Source of the DNA: Mobilicoccus caccae
GTDB lineage: Bacteria; Actinomycetota; Actinomycetes; Actinomycetales; Dermatophilaceae
Reading direction: 5' to 3'
Assembly (NCBI RefSeq): GCF_030161635.1
Contig: NZ_BSUO01000001.1
Span: forward strand, 3,887,199-3,951,198
Length of the DNA: 64,000 nucleotides
Under the pieces are notes generated by a model, which saw nothing but the letters and a program-made list of their open reading frames with translations, was not told the origin of the DNA and searched no databases. The position numbers and the translations under genes are program-made. Each line of letters starts with the position of its first letter. Position 1 is the first letter of the stretch. Shown in pieces: positions 41,196-49,880 of the stretch.

Positions 41196-42692
41196 GTGTT
41201 GGAATCGCTGACCGCCGCCCTCGACCAGTTCAACGGGCGGCTCTACACCTACGTCCTCGTCGTCCTCCTCATCGGGGTGGGTCTGCTCCTCACCGTGCTC
41301 ACGCGTGGGGTCCAGGTGCGACATTTCGCGGAGATGATCCGCTACAGCCTCGGCTCACGTCGCGGCGCCGAGGGCGGCATCTCGAGCTTCCAGGCGTTCG
41401 CCATCGGCATGGCCACCCGCATCGGCATCGGCAACATCACCGGTGTCGCGCTCGCGCTCGTGCTCGGCGGGCCCGGAGCGATCTTCTGGATGTGGGTGGT
41501 CGCCGCCGTCGGCATGGCGACGTCCTTCGCCGAGGCCACGCTGGCGCAGGTCTTCAAGGTGCGCTGGTCGGACGGCACGTTCCGAGGCGGCCCGGCCTAC
41601 TACCTGACCCGCGGCCTGCGCTCGCGGGCGTGGGGTGTGCTGTTCGCGGTCCTGCTCATCTTCGCCATGGTCATCGCCATGCCGATGGTGCAGGCCAACA
41701 CCATCGCCGTGGCCCTCGAGGCGGGGCACGGGGTGCCCACCTGGGTGACCGGCCTGGTGCTCATGGTGCTCGTCGGTCTCGTCGTCTTCGCAGGCGTGCG
41801 TGGCGTGGCACGAGCCGCGGAACTGCTGACCCCGCTCATGGCACTGGTGTACATCGGCATCGCGCTCGTCATCATCGCGCTCAACATCCAGGCGGTCCCG
41901 GGCTATCTGTCCGACATCGTCGCGGGCGCCTTCGGGCTGCGCGAGGGCCTGGCCGGCCTGGGCGGCGGCGTGGTGGCGGCCATGCTCAACGGCGCCCAGC
42001 GCGGCCTGTTCACCAACGAGGCCGGCATGGGCACCAACCCCAACGCCGCCGCCACCGCCACCGTGCGCCACCCCGTCCAGCAGGGACTCATCCAATCGCT
42101 CGGCGTGTTCGTCGACTCCGTCCTCATCTGCACCGCGACCGCCTTCATCATCCTGTCCGCCGGGGCGCCGCTGTACGTGCCCGGCCAGACGCAACGCCAG
42201 GCCGCCGGCGACCTCACCACCCAGGCCGTCACCGCCCAACTCGGCGGCGCGATGGTCTGGCCGATGACGATCATGATCTTCTTCTTCGGCTTCTCCTCGA
42301 TCCTCGGCGCCTTCGCCTACGCCCAGGTCAACGCCGACTTCCTCCGCGGCCGCCACGGCCGGGTGCACCTGCTCGCCACCTGCGCCGTCATCACCACCGG
42401 CATCGGCTCCGTCCTCGCCCTGCACACCGTGTGGGTGTTCATGGACACCGCCATGGCACTCATCACCATCGTCAACCTCATCGGCCTCATCGTCCTGTCA
42501 CGCTGGGTCGCCGGAGTCCTCCGCGACTACGAAACACAACGACGCCAAGGCGTGCGCGAACCCACCTTCGACGGCGACGACAACCCCCACCTACCCGGCC
42601 AACTCGAGAGCGACGTCTGGAACGCACGGGGGCTCACTCACGGGGGCTCCCCGCACGGGGGCTCCGCCCCCGTGGACCCCCGACTGCACTGA
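41196..42692 (+). CDS. Alanine/glycine:cation symporter (AGCS family)
   Basis: 498 residues. The AGCS hallmarks are present: G-I-S-S-F-Q-A-F, the [13 protein letters not shown] motif, G-G-P-A-Y-Y, and [12 protein letters not shown]. Sodium-coupled uptake of alanine or glycine is the family role. The last ~20 residues ([14 protein letters not shown]) are encoded by the start of a repeat array and are absent from typical members, so the C-terminus has been rewritten by repeat DNA. Confidence 0.9.
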   Translation: MLESLTAALDQFNGRLYTYVLVVLLIGVGLLLTVLTRGVQVRHFAEMIRYSLGSRRGAEGGISSFQAFAIGMATRIGIGNITGVALALVLGGPGAIFWMWVVAAVGMATSFAEATLAQVFKVRWSDGTFRGGPAYYLTRGLRSRAWGVLFAVLLIFAMVIAMPMVQANTIAVALEAGHGVPTWVTGLVLMVLVGLVVFAGVRGVARAAELLTPLMALVYIGIALVIIALNIQAVPGYLSDIVAGAFGLREGLAGLGGGVVAAMLNGAQRGLFTNEAGMGTNPNAAATATVRHPVQQGLIQSLGVFVDSVLICTATAFIILSAGAPLYVPGQTQRQAAGDLTTQAVTAQLGGAMVWPMTIMIFFFGFSSILGAFAYAQVNADFLRGRHGRVHLLATCAVITTGIGSVLALHTVWVFMDTAMALITIVNLIGLIVLSRWVAGVLRDYETQRRQGVREPTFDGDDNPHLPGQLESDVWNARGLTHGGSPHGGSAPVDPRLH

Positions 42693-43151
42693 CACGGCTG
42701 CGCCGCGGCGCACCCTCCGTTCCGTGCGTTCAAGCTCGCACCCTCGGGGGCTCCGCCCCCGAGTGCCCCCGACTGCGCTGACACGGCTGCGCCGCGACGT
42801 TCCTTCTGTTCCGCGCGTTCAAGCTCGCTCCGCTCGCGAACGCACGGGGCTCCGCCCCCGAGTGCCCCCGAACTGCACAGACACGGCTGCGCCGCGGCGC
42901 TCCTTCTGTTCCGCGCGTTCAGGCTCGCTTCGCTCGCGAACGCTCGGGGCTCCGCCCCCGAGTGCCCCCGAACTGCACAGACACGGCTGCGCCGCGGCGC
43001 TCCTTCTGTTCCGCACGTTCAGGCTCGCTTCGCTCGCGAACGCTCGGGGGCTCCGCCCCCGAGTGCCCCCGAACTGCACAGACACGGCTACGCCGCGGCG
43101 CTCCTTCTGTTCCGCACGTTCAGGCTCGCTTCGCTCGCGAACGCACGGAGG
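42692..43151. repeat. Tandem array of ~100-bp units
   Basis: Five units starting with ACACGGCT at 42692, 42781, 42881, 42981 and 43082 (periods 89, 100, 100, 101). The central three are nearly identical. Each unit contains the self-complementary block GGGGCTCCGCCCCCG and a second dyad GGCTCGCTTCGCTCGCGAAC, so the array could fold into a row of hairpins. No gene is encoded; apparent frames through it are repeat translations. The first copies overlap the end of the symporter gene. Confidence 0.92.
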
Positions 43152-43251
43152 GCCTTCCCCGTCTGCACGCCGCTCCTCGGCCGCCTCGGGTTGTCCGTTC
43201 CGGCTCGACACGCCCGTTCCGCTCGACGAACGCACGGGCCAGGATGGGCGC

Positions 43252-43704
43252 ATGGAGACAGCGATGCAGCCCCGCGAACCCGTCCCCCCGTTCACGCGTG
43301 AGAGCGCCCTCGCCAAGGTGCAGGCCGCCGAGGACGCCTGGAACACCACCGACCCGCAGCGTGTGGCAGGCGCCTACTCACCCGACACGCAATGGCGCAA
43401 CCGCGACCTGCACATCCGCGGACGCGACGAGGTCATCGCGTTCCTCACCGACAAGTGGAACCGCGAGCTCGACTACCGCCTCCGCAAGAACCTCTGGGCC
43501 TTCACCGACGACCGCATCGCCGTGCGCTTCCAGTACGAATGGCACGATGCCGACGGGCAGTGGTGGCGCTCCTACGGCAACGAACTGTGGGAGTTCGACA
43601 CCCTCGGCTACATGACCCGCCGCGAGGCATCCATCAACGACGTGGCGATCGACCAGGCCGACCTACGCGTCACACCGGGTGAAGGGGAGATCCCCACCTG
43701 GTGA
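43252..43704 (+). CDS. DUF1348 nuclear transport factor 2-like protein
   Basis: 150 residues. [21 protein letters not shown], then S-P-D-T-Q-W-R-N-R and [17 protein letters not shown] and G-E-G-E-I-P-T-W: the full DUF1348 pattern (SnoaL-like fold, unknown reaction). The start is placed after the repeat array. A strong hairpin follows directly. Confidence 0.9.
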   Translation: METAMQPREPVPPFTRESALAKVQAAEDAWNTTDPQRVAGAYSPDTQWRNRDLHIRGRDEVIAFLTDKWNRELDYRLRKNLWAFTDDRIAVRFQYEWHDADGQWWRSYGNELWEFDTLGYMTRREASINDVAIDQADLRVTPGEGEIPTW

Positions 43705-43708
43705 GCGT

Positions 43709-43748
43709 CACGACACTCCGCCGGCACGAATCCCGGCGGAGCGTCGTG
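43709..43748. terminator. Hairpin terminator after the DUF1348 gene
   Basis: Arms 43709-43724 and 43733-43748 pair over 16 bases with a single mismatch around an 8-base loop; a further CGTCA/TGACG pair outside lengthens it. It starts 5 bases after the stop. No T run. Confidence 0.75.
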
Positions 43749-43906
43749 TTCGTGACGGGAGCCTCGGCGGCGCCTCCCGCCCCGGATTCAGCCTTGTGGC
43801 CGGCGGTTCCACTCTTTCGGCCGATGAGTGCGAACCACGTCCGTGATGCCATGGAACGAGACGCCGGGAGCATCCGGGGGAAACCGACGCCGACGAGAGG
43901 CCATCG

Positions 43907-44791
43907 ATGAACAACCGACTAGCGCAGCACCTGACGACATGGAAGGCCTGGTACGCACTCTTCGCCATCCCCGCGCTCATCATCGGCTCGTTGTTGATGG
44001 CGCTGGGCGGAGCCGCCGAAGGAGCCCACGAAAGCGCCACGACCGCGATGAAGGGGCTCATGGTCCCGCTGCAGTTCATCGCCTTCGCCGTGCTGTCGCT
44101 GGGCTTCATCGCCCTCTTTGCGCGGCGTTGGCCGACGACCCGCGACCTGGGCCTCACCCGCGGTCTGGACAAGGGCGCCATCATCGTCGTTCTGGTCGTG
44201 TTCGTCGTGAGCCACGCGATCTTCTGGCTGATCGGCCTCGTGTCACCGGAGGACCCTGGCCAGGCGCAGCGGTACTTCGACGAGTCGGGTTTCACAGGCC
44301 CATTGCTGCCCGCCGTCGGCGCAGCCGTCACCAGCGTCATCCTCGCGCCCGTGTGCGAGGAACTGCTCTACCGCGGGGCGATGCTGCGGCCCATCCACGA
44401 TGCCATCGCCCGCCGCGGCTCCACCACGACGGCGGCGATCGTGGCGATCGCCGTCAGCTCCGTCGCCTTCGCGTTGCCCCACCTCGGCGACTCCCTGTTC
44501 GGCACACAGGCCCTGGCCTACGTGGTCACCGGCGCGGCATTCGGGATCGTCTACGTCATGACGGGGTCGATGACCGCCGCGATGGTCTCCCACTCCCTGC
44601 AGAGCTGGGCGGCGTTCTCCCAGATCCTGATCTTCGGGCGTGGTGACGCATACGTGTCGCCGATCATCTGGATCCTCATCCTTGGCTGTCCCCTGTGGGT
44701 CTACCTCGTGGCCCGCGGCCTGCGCGCCATCTCCCCCAAGGGTCGCGAGGTGCCCGAGCAGCGAGGAGAGCTGAAGGCCCAGCGCACCTGA
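43907..44791 (+). CDS. CPBP-family intramembrane metalloprotease
   Basis: 294 residues, about eight membrane segments. The catalytic E-E-L-L-Y-R (E-E-x-x-x-R) motif lies near residue 149, with F-A-L-P-H and a later M-V-S-H-S giving the two metal-binding histidines. Prokaryotic CAAX-like/CPBP proteases act in bacteriocin self-immunity or prenyl-type processing; no peptide gene is next to it, so a general stress or envelope role is equally possible. Confidence 0.9.
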   Translation: MNNRLAQHLTTWKAWYALFAIPALIIGSLLMALGGAAEGAHESATTAMKGLMVPLQFIAFAVLSLGFIALFARRWPTTRDLGLTRGLDKGAIIVVLVVFVVSHAIFWLIGLVSPEDPGQAQRYFDESGFTGPLLPAVGAAVTSVILAPVCEELLYRGAMLRPIHDAIARRGSTTTAAIVAIAVSSVAFALPHLGDSLFGTQALAYVVTGAAFGIVYVMTGSMTAAMVSHSLQSWAAFSQILIFGRGDAYVSPIIWILILGCPLWVYLVARGLRAISPKGREVPEQRGELKAQRT

Positions 44792-44939
44792 TGCTCGGTC
44801 ACGGTTCGGGGTCGACGGCCGACGGCGGCCTCGCCCCGACCGGCGCTTCTCGGGGCCACTCACCCCGGCGTGCGCGGATCGGGAGCGAACACGCGTCATC
44901 ATGGAGACGTCGGTGACGGTGATGGCGCGAGGGGGCCGG

Positions 44940-45503
44940 ATGACGGTGGGTGGGCGGTCGGAAGCAGGTCGGTGGGGCCGTGTCGGCCGGCGCCGCAGCG
45001 CGATGGCGGCGGGCCTGGTCGCGGTGACCCTCTTGACCGGCTGCAGCATCGCGGACCGGGCACCGCGCACGAGTCCGATCCCCACCCACGCCGCCGGGTC
45101 GGACACCGCAGACCGCGCCGAGGTCACCTACCTGCCCGAATGCGGCCCGGACTCTCTCGTCAAACGGCCCTCCTCCTACGTCCTGGCGTGCGGCGACGGC
45201 GGCGAACTCCTCGAGGACCTCACCTGGCGGGCGTGGGGTGAGGAGTCGGCGACGGCCGGCGGCAACATGGTGACGAACGACTGCAACCCGAACTGCGCCG
45301 AGGGCAGCGACATCTCCAACCCCGTCAAGGTCGTCGCCGATCAGCTGTCGGTCGGCGAGGGGACCTCGGTCTATCGCCGGCTCACCGTCACGCTCGACAC
45401 GCCCGGAGGCGGCGGCGTGCAGACCGTCCTGCATCTGCCCGAGGGCGGCGAAGGCCCTTCCGGCGACGGCCCACCCGAGCTACCCACGATGTCGGACGGC
45501 TGA
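44940..45503 (+). CDS. Secreted lipoprotein of unknown function
   Basis: 187 residues from the ATG preceded by GAGGGGG. Basic n-region, hydrophobic helix M-A-A-G-L-V-A-V-T-L, lipobox L-L-T-G-C. The mature part has five cysteines (including N-D-C-N-P-N-C) and a beta-rich C-terminal half ending in a Gly/Pro tail. It sits in front of a convergent two-component system and may be unrelated. An earlier start at 44901 is possible. Confidence 0.75.
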   Translation: MTVGGRSEAGRWGRVGRRRSAMAAGLVAVTLLTGCSIADRAPRTSPIPTHAAGSDTADRAEVTYLPECGPDSLVKRPSSYVLACGDGGELLEDLTWRAWGEESATAGGNMVTNDCNPNCAEGSDISNPVKVVADQLSVGEGTSVYRRLTVTLDTPGGGGVQTVLHLPEGGEGPSGDGPPELPTMSDG

Positions 45504-45530
45504 GGTCGCCGCACTGCCGGTCGCTGCCAG

Positions 45531-46784
45531 TCACTCACCGTCGACGGCCTGAAAACACACCTCCGCCCGCGCGCCCGTACCCGGCCCGTCGACGTTGCTC
45601 AACTCGAGCCGGCCACCCATGGCCCCGGTGTGCTTCGCCGCGATCGTCAGTCCGAGGCCGCTGCCCTTGCCGACGGTGAAGGTGGCGAACCGGCGCGGGC
45701 CGTCGGCCAGGAGCTCCTCGGGGAAACCCGGGCCGGAATCCACGACCTTCACGCGAGCACCCACGACCTCGACCCGCACCGGCGCGGCTCCGTAGGTGAG
45801 GGCGTTGCGGACGAGGTTGGTGACGACGCGGTCCACCCGGCGTGGCTCCACCCGCGCTCGGCCGGCCTGCGACACGTCGAGTTCGATGCGGTCGGCGTAC
45901 GGTTCCAGAGCGCTACGCACTACGTCGCCGAGTTCGCAGTTCTGCCAAGCGATCTCGACCGACGCCGCATCGAGTCGGGAGATCTCGAGCAGGTCCTCCA
46001 CGAGTCGCCGCAGGCGGGTGACCTGCCCGCGCACGAGATGACCGAGGTCGTCCTCGGGCAACAGTTCGGCGGCGCTGACGAGTCCGGTGACCGGCGACCG
46101 CAGTTCGTGGGCGACGTCGGCGGTGAACTGGCGCTCGAGCTCCAACCGGTGCTGCAAGGCCTGGGCCATCCGGTCCAGCGCGGAGGTGAGCAGTGCCACC
46201 TCGTCACGACCCGGTTGAGCGGCGCGGACATCGGTTTCGCCGCCGGCGATGCGGGTCGCCGCCTGGGCGCCGGCCCGGAGGCGCCGGGACAGCCACGTGC
46301 CGACGAGCCAGCCCAGCAGGGTGGCGACGGCGGCCGCGAGTGCGGCGGCGCGCGCGAAGGACCACCGCAACGCGCTGCGCTGAGCGTGCAACTCATCCCC
46401 CGGGAGCCGGACGGAGAGGACCTCGTGCATGCTCAGGAGTTGGACGGCGTACATCGTCGATCCGTCGTAGTACGACGCGCGCCGACCCTCGGAGGCACGC
46501 TGCACGACCTCGGGCGGGACCGAGGGGTCGTTGACGACGGCGCCGAACCGGCCGCGACCCTGGCTCTCGTAGAAGGTGACTCCGGACTCGAGGCGCTCCA
46601 GGGCCCGTTCGCGCAGACGTTCCCTGCCGTCGATGGCCGCGGCGTGATCGATGACGACGCCCGCGACCCCCGACACCCCGATGGCGACCGCTGCGACCCC
46701 GGCGGCGATCCGGGTGCGCAGGGAGTGCCAGAAGGGCACCGGCCGTAGCCGGGGCGCCTTGGCCGGCGTGGCCGCGTCGGTCAC
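45531..46784 (-). CDS. Sensor histidine kinase, two-membrane-segment type
   Basis: 417 residues from the GTG at 46784, one base after the response regulator stop (a longer ATG at 46841 would overlap it). Two membrane helices (about 15-37 and 150-172), a HAMP domain, the HisKA box with F-T-A-D-V-A-H-E-L-R-S-P, and an ATPase with N-L-V-R-N-A-L-T, D-S-G-P-G-F and G-K-G-S-G-L-G-L. A standard OmpR-type partner kinase; the stimulus is unknown. Confidence 0.92.
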   Translation of the reverse strand: MTDAATPAKAPRLRPVPFWHSLRTRIAAGVAAVAIGVSGVAGVVIDHAAAIDGRERLRERALERLESGVTFYESQGRGRFGAVVNDPSVPPEVVQRASEGRRASYYDGSTMYAVQLLSMHEVLSVRLPGDELHAQRSALRWSFARAAALAAAVATLLGWLVGTWLSRRLRAGAQAATRIAGGETDVRAAQPGRDEVALLTSALDRMAQALQHRLELERQFTADVAHELRSPVTGLVSAAELLPEDDLGHLVRGQVTRLRRLVEDLLEISRLDAASVEIAWQNCELGDVVRSALEPYADRIELDVSQAGRARVEPRRVDRVVTNLVRNALTYGAAPVRVEVVGARVKVVDSGPGFPEELLADGPRRFATFTVGKGSGLGLTIAAKHTGAMGGRLELSNVDGPGTGARAEVCFQAVDGE

Positions 46785-46785
46785 G

Positions 46786-47490
46786 TCAGCTCTTGACGAG
46801 CTTGTAGCCCGCGCCGCGGACGGTGGCGATGTGCTCGGCACCGATCTTGGCCCGCAACCGTTGGACGGTCACCTCCACCACGTGTGGGTCGCCCCAGTCG
46901 GGGTCGCCCCACACGAGGTCGAGCAGTTGGATGCGTGACAGCACCCGTCCTGGATGGTCGAGAAACGCCTCCAGGAGGCGGAACTCGGTGCTCGACAACG
47001 AGATCCGATCCTCACCGCGGCGGACGACCATGCCGGGGCGGTCGATGTGCAGGTCGCCGAGGGTGACCTCAGTGTCGGCGGCGGGGCGACCCCGGCGCAG
47101 GACGGCACGCAGGCGCGCCGCGAGCACGTCTCCGTCGAAGGGTTTGGTCACGTAGTCGTCGGCACCCGCCTCGAACCCGGCGATCTGGTCGTAGGGCAGG
47201 TCGCGGGCGGTGAGCAGCACGGCCGGGGTGTCGACCCGCTCACGGGCACGACGGATGAACGTCATGCCGTCCATGCGCGGCATCATCACGTCGACGACGA
47301 GGACGTCGGGCTCGACGAGGGGGAGCCGCTCCAACGCCTCGATCCCGTCACCGGCGACCTCCACGGCGAATCCGTGGCGTTCGAGCACGAGGCGGGTCGT
47401 GGTCCGCAGGGCCTCGTCGTCCTCGACGAGAAGCACGAGCGGTGCCCCGTCCGGGCGAGGCGCGGCCTGGCCGCGTGGGGAGACACTCAT
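46786..47490 (-). CDS. OmpR/PhoB-family response regulator
   Basis: 234 residues. Receiver: L-V-E-D-D-E-A-L, V-L-V-V-D-V-M-M-P (phospho-acceptor), V-T-K-P-F. C-terminal winged helix: S-S-T-E-F-R-L-L-E-A-F-L, V-V-E-V-T-V-Q-R-L-R-A-K-I and T-V-R-G-A-G-Y-K. Forms an operon with the kinase downstream. Confidence 0.93.
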   Translation of the reverse strand: MSVSPRGQAAPRPDGAPLVLLVEDDEALRTTTRLVLERHGFAVEVAGDGIEALERLPLVEPDVLVVDVMMPRMDGMTFIRRARERVDTPAVLLTARDLPYDQIAGFEAGADDYVTKPFDGDVLAARLRAVLRRGRPAADTEVTLGDLHIDRPGMVVRRGEDRISLSSTEFRLLEAFLDHPGRVLSRIQLLDLVWGDPDWGDPHVVEVTVQRLRAKIGAEHIATVRGAGYKLVKS

Positions 47491-47586
47491 GCCTCCAGGC
47501 TAGATGCCCGACGAAGCACGCCCCGTGAGCCACGAGCTGCGCACCGCCGGGAGGCCGATGTGCCCGGCGATGGATACGGTGACTGC

Positions 47587-47799
47587 ATGACCGATGCATC
47601 GGACGGGCGTGAGATCGACAACGAGGTCGCCGCTCAACTGGACGCCGCCGACTTCAACCAGGAGCGGGGAGACGACCCCTCGGCCGCTCCGCCGGACGAG
47701 ATGAGCCGCGTCATCGAGGAGCAGGCCGCCCAGGCGGCTGATCCGCTCACGGGTGAGCCAGAGGATCCCGAGAGCCTCACCCAGGGTTCGACCTGGTGA
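47587..47799 (+). CDS. Small acidic protein
   Basis: 70 residues, strongly acidic, low complexity (D-E-M-S-R-V-I-E-E-Q-A-A-Q-A-A-D-P-L-T-G-E-P-E-D-P). Such small acidic proteins accompany many actinobacterial regulators but no function is known to me. No neighbours in the same direction. Confidence 0.5.
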   Translation: MTDASDGREIDNEVAAQLDAADFNQERGDDPSAAPPDEMSRVIEEQAAQAADPLTGEPEDPESLTQGSTW

Positions 47800-47869
47800 G
47801 TCGCGAGGGGTCTCCCGCGCCGTCGTAGGACTGCCGCGAGTGCCGACCCGGGGCGCACGTCGAGCACCG

Positions 47870-47944
47870 TCAGGCCAGGGGAGACTCCACGGTGACGCGG
47901 AGTCTCCCCTGGCCGGCAGTCATGATCTCGCGGGCAACGGTCAT
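47870..47944 (-). CDS. 24-residue frame containing a perfect hairpin
   Basis: ATG with an AGGAG site 9 bases upstream, encoding T-V-A-R-E-I-M-T-A-G-Q-G-R-L. The opening T-V-A-R-E-I-M-T resembles the first residues of CBS-domain proteins. The second half and stop lie within the 16-bp stem at 47873-47914. It may be a truncated gene or a leader whose end forms the hairpin. Low certainty. Confidence 0.35.
   Translation of the reverse strand: MTVAREIMTAGQGRLRVTVESPLA
47873..47914. terminator. 16-bp perfect hairpin
   Basis: Arms 47873-47888 and 47899-47914 are exactly complementary around a 10-base loop. First of three strong hairpins within 230 bases. It could end transcription from either side. 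Confidence 0.75.
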
Positions 47945-48031
47945 GTCGTTCTTCTCCTGATCTGGTGGTCTCTGGTCGGTCGGTGGTCGCTGACAGAGAT
48001 GAGGGGCGGCAGAGAGCGGCTTGGTTCGAGC

Positions 48032-48073
48032 CACGGGTCGACGCGGCCCCCCGATAGACCGCGTCGACCCGTG
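48032..48073. terminator. 15-bp perfect hairpin
   Basis: Arms 48032-48046 and 48059-48073, loop of 12 bases starting with a C run. A third, shorter palindrome (CCGGCTCT-C-AGAGCCGG, 48083-48099) follows. The stretch 47945-48459 has no supportable gene. With the hairpin at 47873 these may insulate the nuo-type operon end (48460) from the region to the left. Confidence 0.7.
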
Positions 48074-48459
48074 ACCCGGGGGCCGGCTCTCAGAGCCGGG
48101 GACATGGTGAGGACCGACGGGGCGCAGGGGCCGTCGGTGAGCGGTGAAGGCCCCGCTTCGACCTTGCGCGGACGCAGACAGCCGGGACACCGGGTCGGCC
48201 GGAGAGAGCCATGACACCGGGGGATGAGGAAGCGAGGATGACGTCATCGCACACGAGAGCATCCGGACCTGAGGATCGGGAGACGGCTGGGCTCACCGTG
48301 TCGCGAGAGGGGGCGGAGCGAGGTCATCGCAGGGATGCCTTCGGCCTCTACCGGGGTCGAGTATTCCATTCCTCCGACCGCGGCGCGAGACGAGAGGAGC
48401 GGACCCGGAATCGTGAGCGTGGTTCGCGTGGTGACCCCGGTTCGCGACGGTCCGGGTGA

Positions 48460-49877
48460 TCATCGAAGCGCGAGGAGGTCCCACCCGAGACCGGCCCCGG
48501 CCCCCAGGACCAGGGTGGAGGTGGCCAGGACGACGGCGGTGGCGCTCGAGGCGGACGCAGATCGTGGGGCGCGCGGGCCGCCGTTGCCCTCCGGATCGCC
48601 TCGCCCGTAGGCGGGCGCGATCCACCGCAGGTAGTAGAAGAGGCTGAGCACGGAGTTGAGCAGCACGGCGATCGCCAGCCAGGGGTGACCGCCGTCCCAG
48701 GCGGCCGTCGCCGTCGTCAGCTTGCCGACGAAGACGGCCGTCGGCGGCGTACCCACGAAGCCGAGAAGGGCCACGACGAGCGCAGCGATCAGGAGCGGCC
48801 GCCTCGTGCCCAGACCCCGGTAGGAGCCCAGGGTGCGGCGCTGCGGCAGGGCGCACGTCACCGCGAACGCCGCGAGGTTCGTGACCGTGTACGCGGTGAG
48901 GTAGAGCAGCAGCGAGGGCAGCGCCAGGTCGCTGCGGCCGGCCACCACGACCGGCACCAGCAGGTAGCCGACCTGGCTGACGGTGGACCAGCCGAGCAAC
49001 CGCCGGGGTCCTCCTGCTGATACGCGGCGAGGTTGCCCAGCGTCATGCTGCCGACCGCGAGCACGGCGACGAACAACGGCCACTCGAGGTCGTCCGGCAG
49101 GACGCCCACGAGCCGGTGGATCGCGACCAGCGCCCCGAGCTTGGGCACCGTGGTGACGAACGCCGCGACCGCGCCACCGGCGCCGGCGGCCGCGTCGGGC
49201 ACCCAGAAGTGCGCGGGCACCCCACCGGCCTTGAACAGCAACCCGCCGAGCACGGCCACGACCCCGGCGGCCACTGCGGCCGGAGGCGCGTCCGGGAGCC
49301 GGGTCTGCAGCTCCCCGTATCCCGTGGTGCCGCAGACTCCGGAGAGCACGGTGATGCCGAGCAGCAGGACGATGCCGAACAGCGACCCGAGCAGGTAGGT
49401 CTTCATCGTCGCCTCGGTACCGGCCCGGGTGCGGGCGATGCCGATCAGGCCGTAGAGGGGGATGCTCGCGAGTAGGAATCCGACCGCGAGGACGAGCAGG
49501 TCGGACGCGCCGCCGACGACGAGGGTCCCGGCGGTGGCGAACAGCAGCAACGCGTACGTCTCGCTCTCACGGGCCGTGCCGGCGATCTCGTCACCGGCGA
49601 GCACCAGCACGACGAGGCCGGCGAGCGCGGCCACGACCCGCACGACGGCCGTCGCGCCGTCGAGGGTGAACGTCCCTGACATCGCCCACCCGTCCGGGCC
49701 GCCACCGGCGACGGCTCCGGCCACGGCGGCGGCGAGGAGGGCCGCCGCCGCGAGCAGCCGCGCCACCCACTGGCGGGTGCGCGGCAGGAAGGAGCCGCTC
49801 ATCAGCACGACCAGCCCGCCCAGGAAGAGCAGGATCTCGGGCAGGAGCAGCAACGGGCGCATGTCGGTCGAGCCCAC
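48460..49877 (-). pseudogene. nuoN: NuoN-like subunit, one frameshift as read
   Basis: Last gene of the complex I-type operon. A GTG at 49877 follows the nuoM-like stop by 3 bases. Twelve or more hydrophobic segments; the conserved lysine region (L-L-F-K-A-G-G-V-P-A-H-F-W) is intact. At the G run 49005-49008 one base is missing: Y-Q-Q-E-D-P joins R-R-L-L-G-W-S-T-V-S-Q-V-G-Y when it is restored. Length then is 1419 nt, 472 residues, normal for NuoN. Very likely intact in the organism. Confidence 0.86.
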
Positions 49878-49880
49878 GGC

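Noticed and set aside
42692..43151. CRISPR-like array
   Set aside because: Units are about 100 bp and nearly identical throughout, with no unique spacers and no cas genes in the window.
42724..43251. Long N-terminal extension of the DUF1348 gene through the repeat array
   Set aside because: The predicted residues are translations of the 100-bp repeat; the conserved domain begins at 43252.
48211..48459. 82-residue frame in the gap beyond the nuoN-like gene
   Set aside because: Arg/Gly-rich low-complexity translation with no ribosome site or motif; better read as non-coding.
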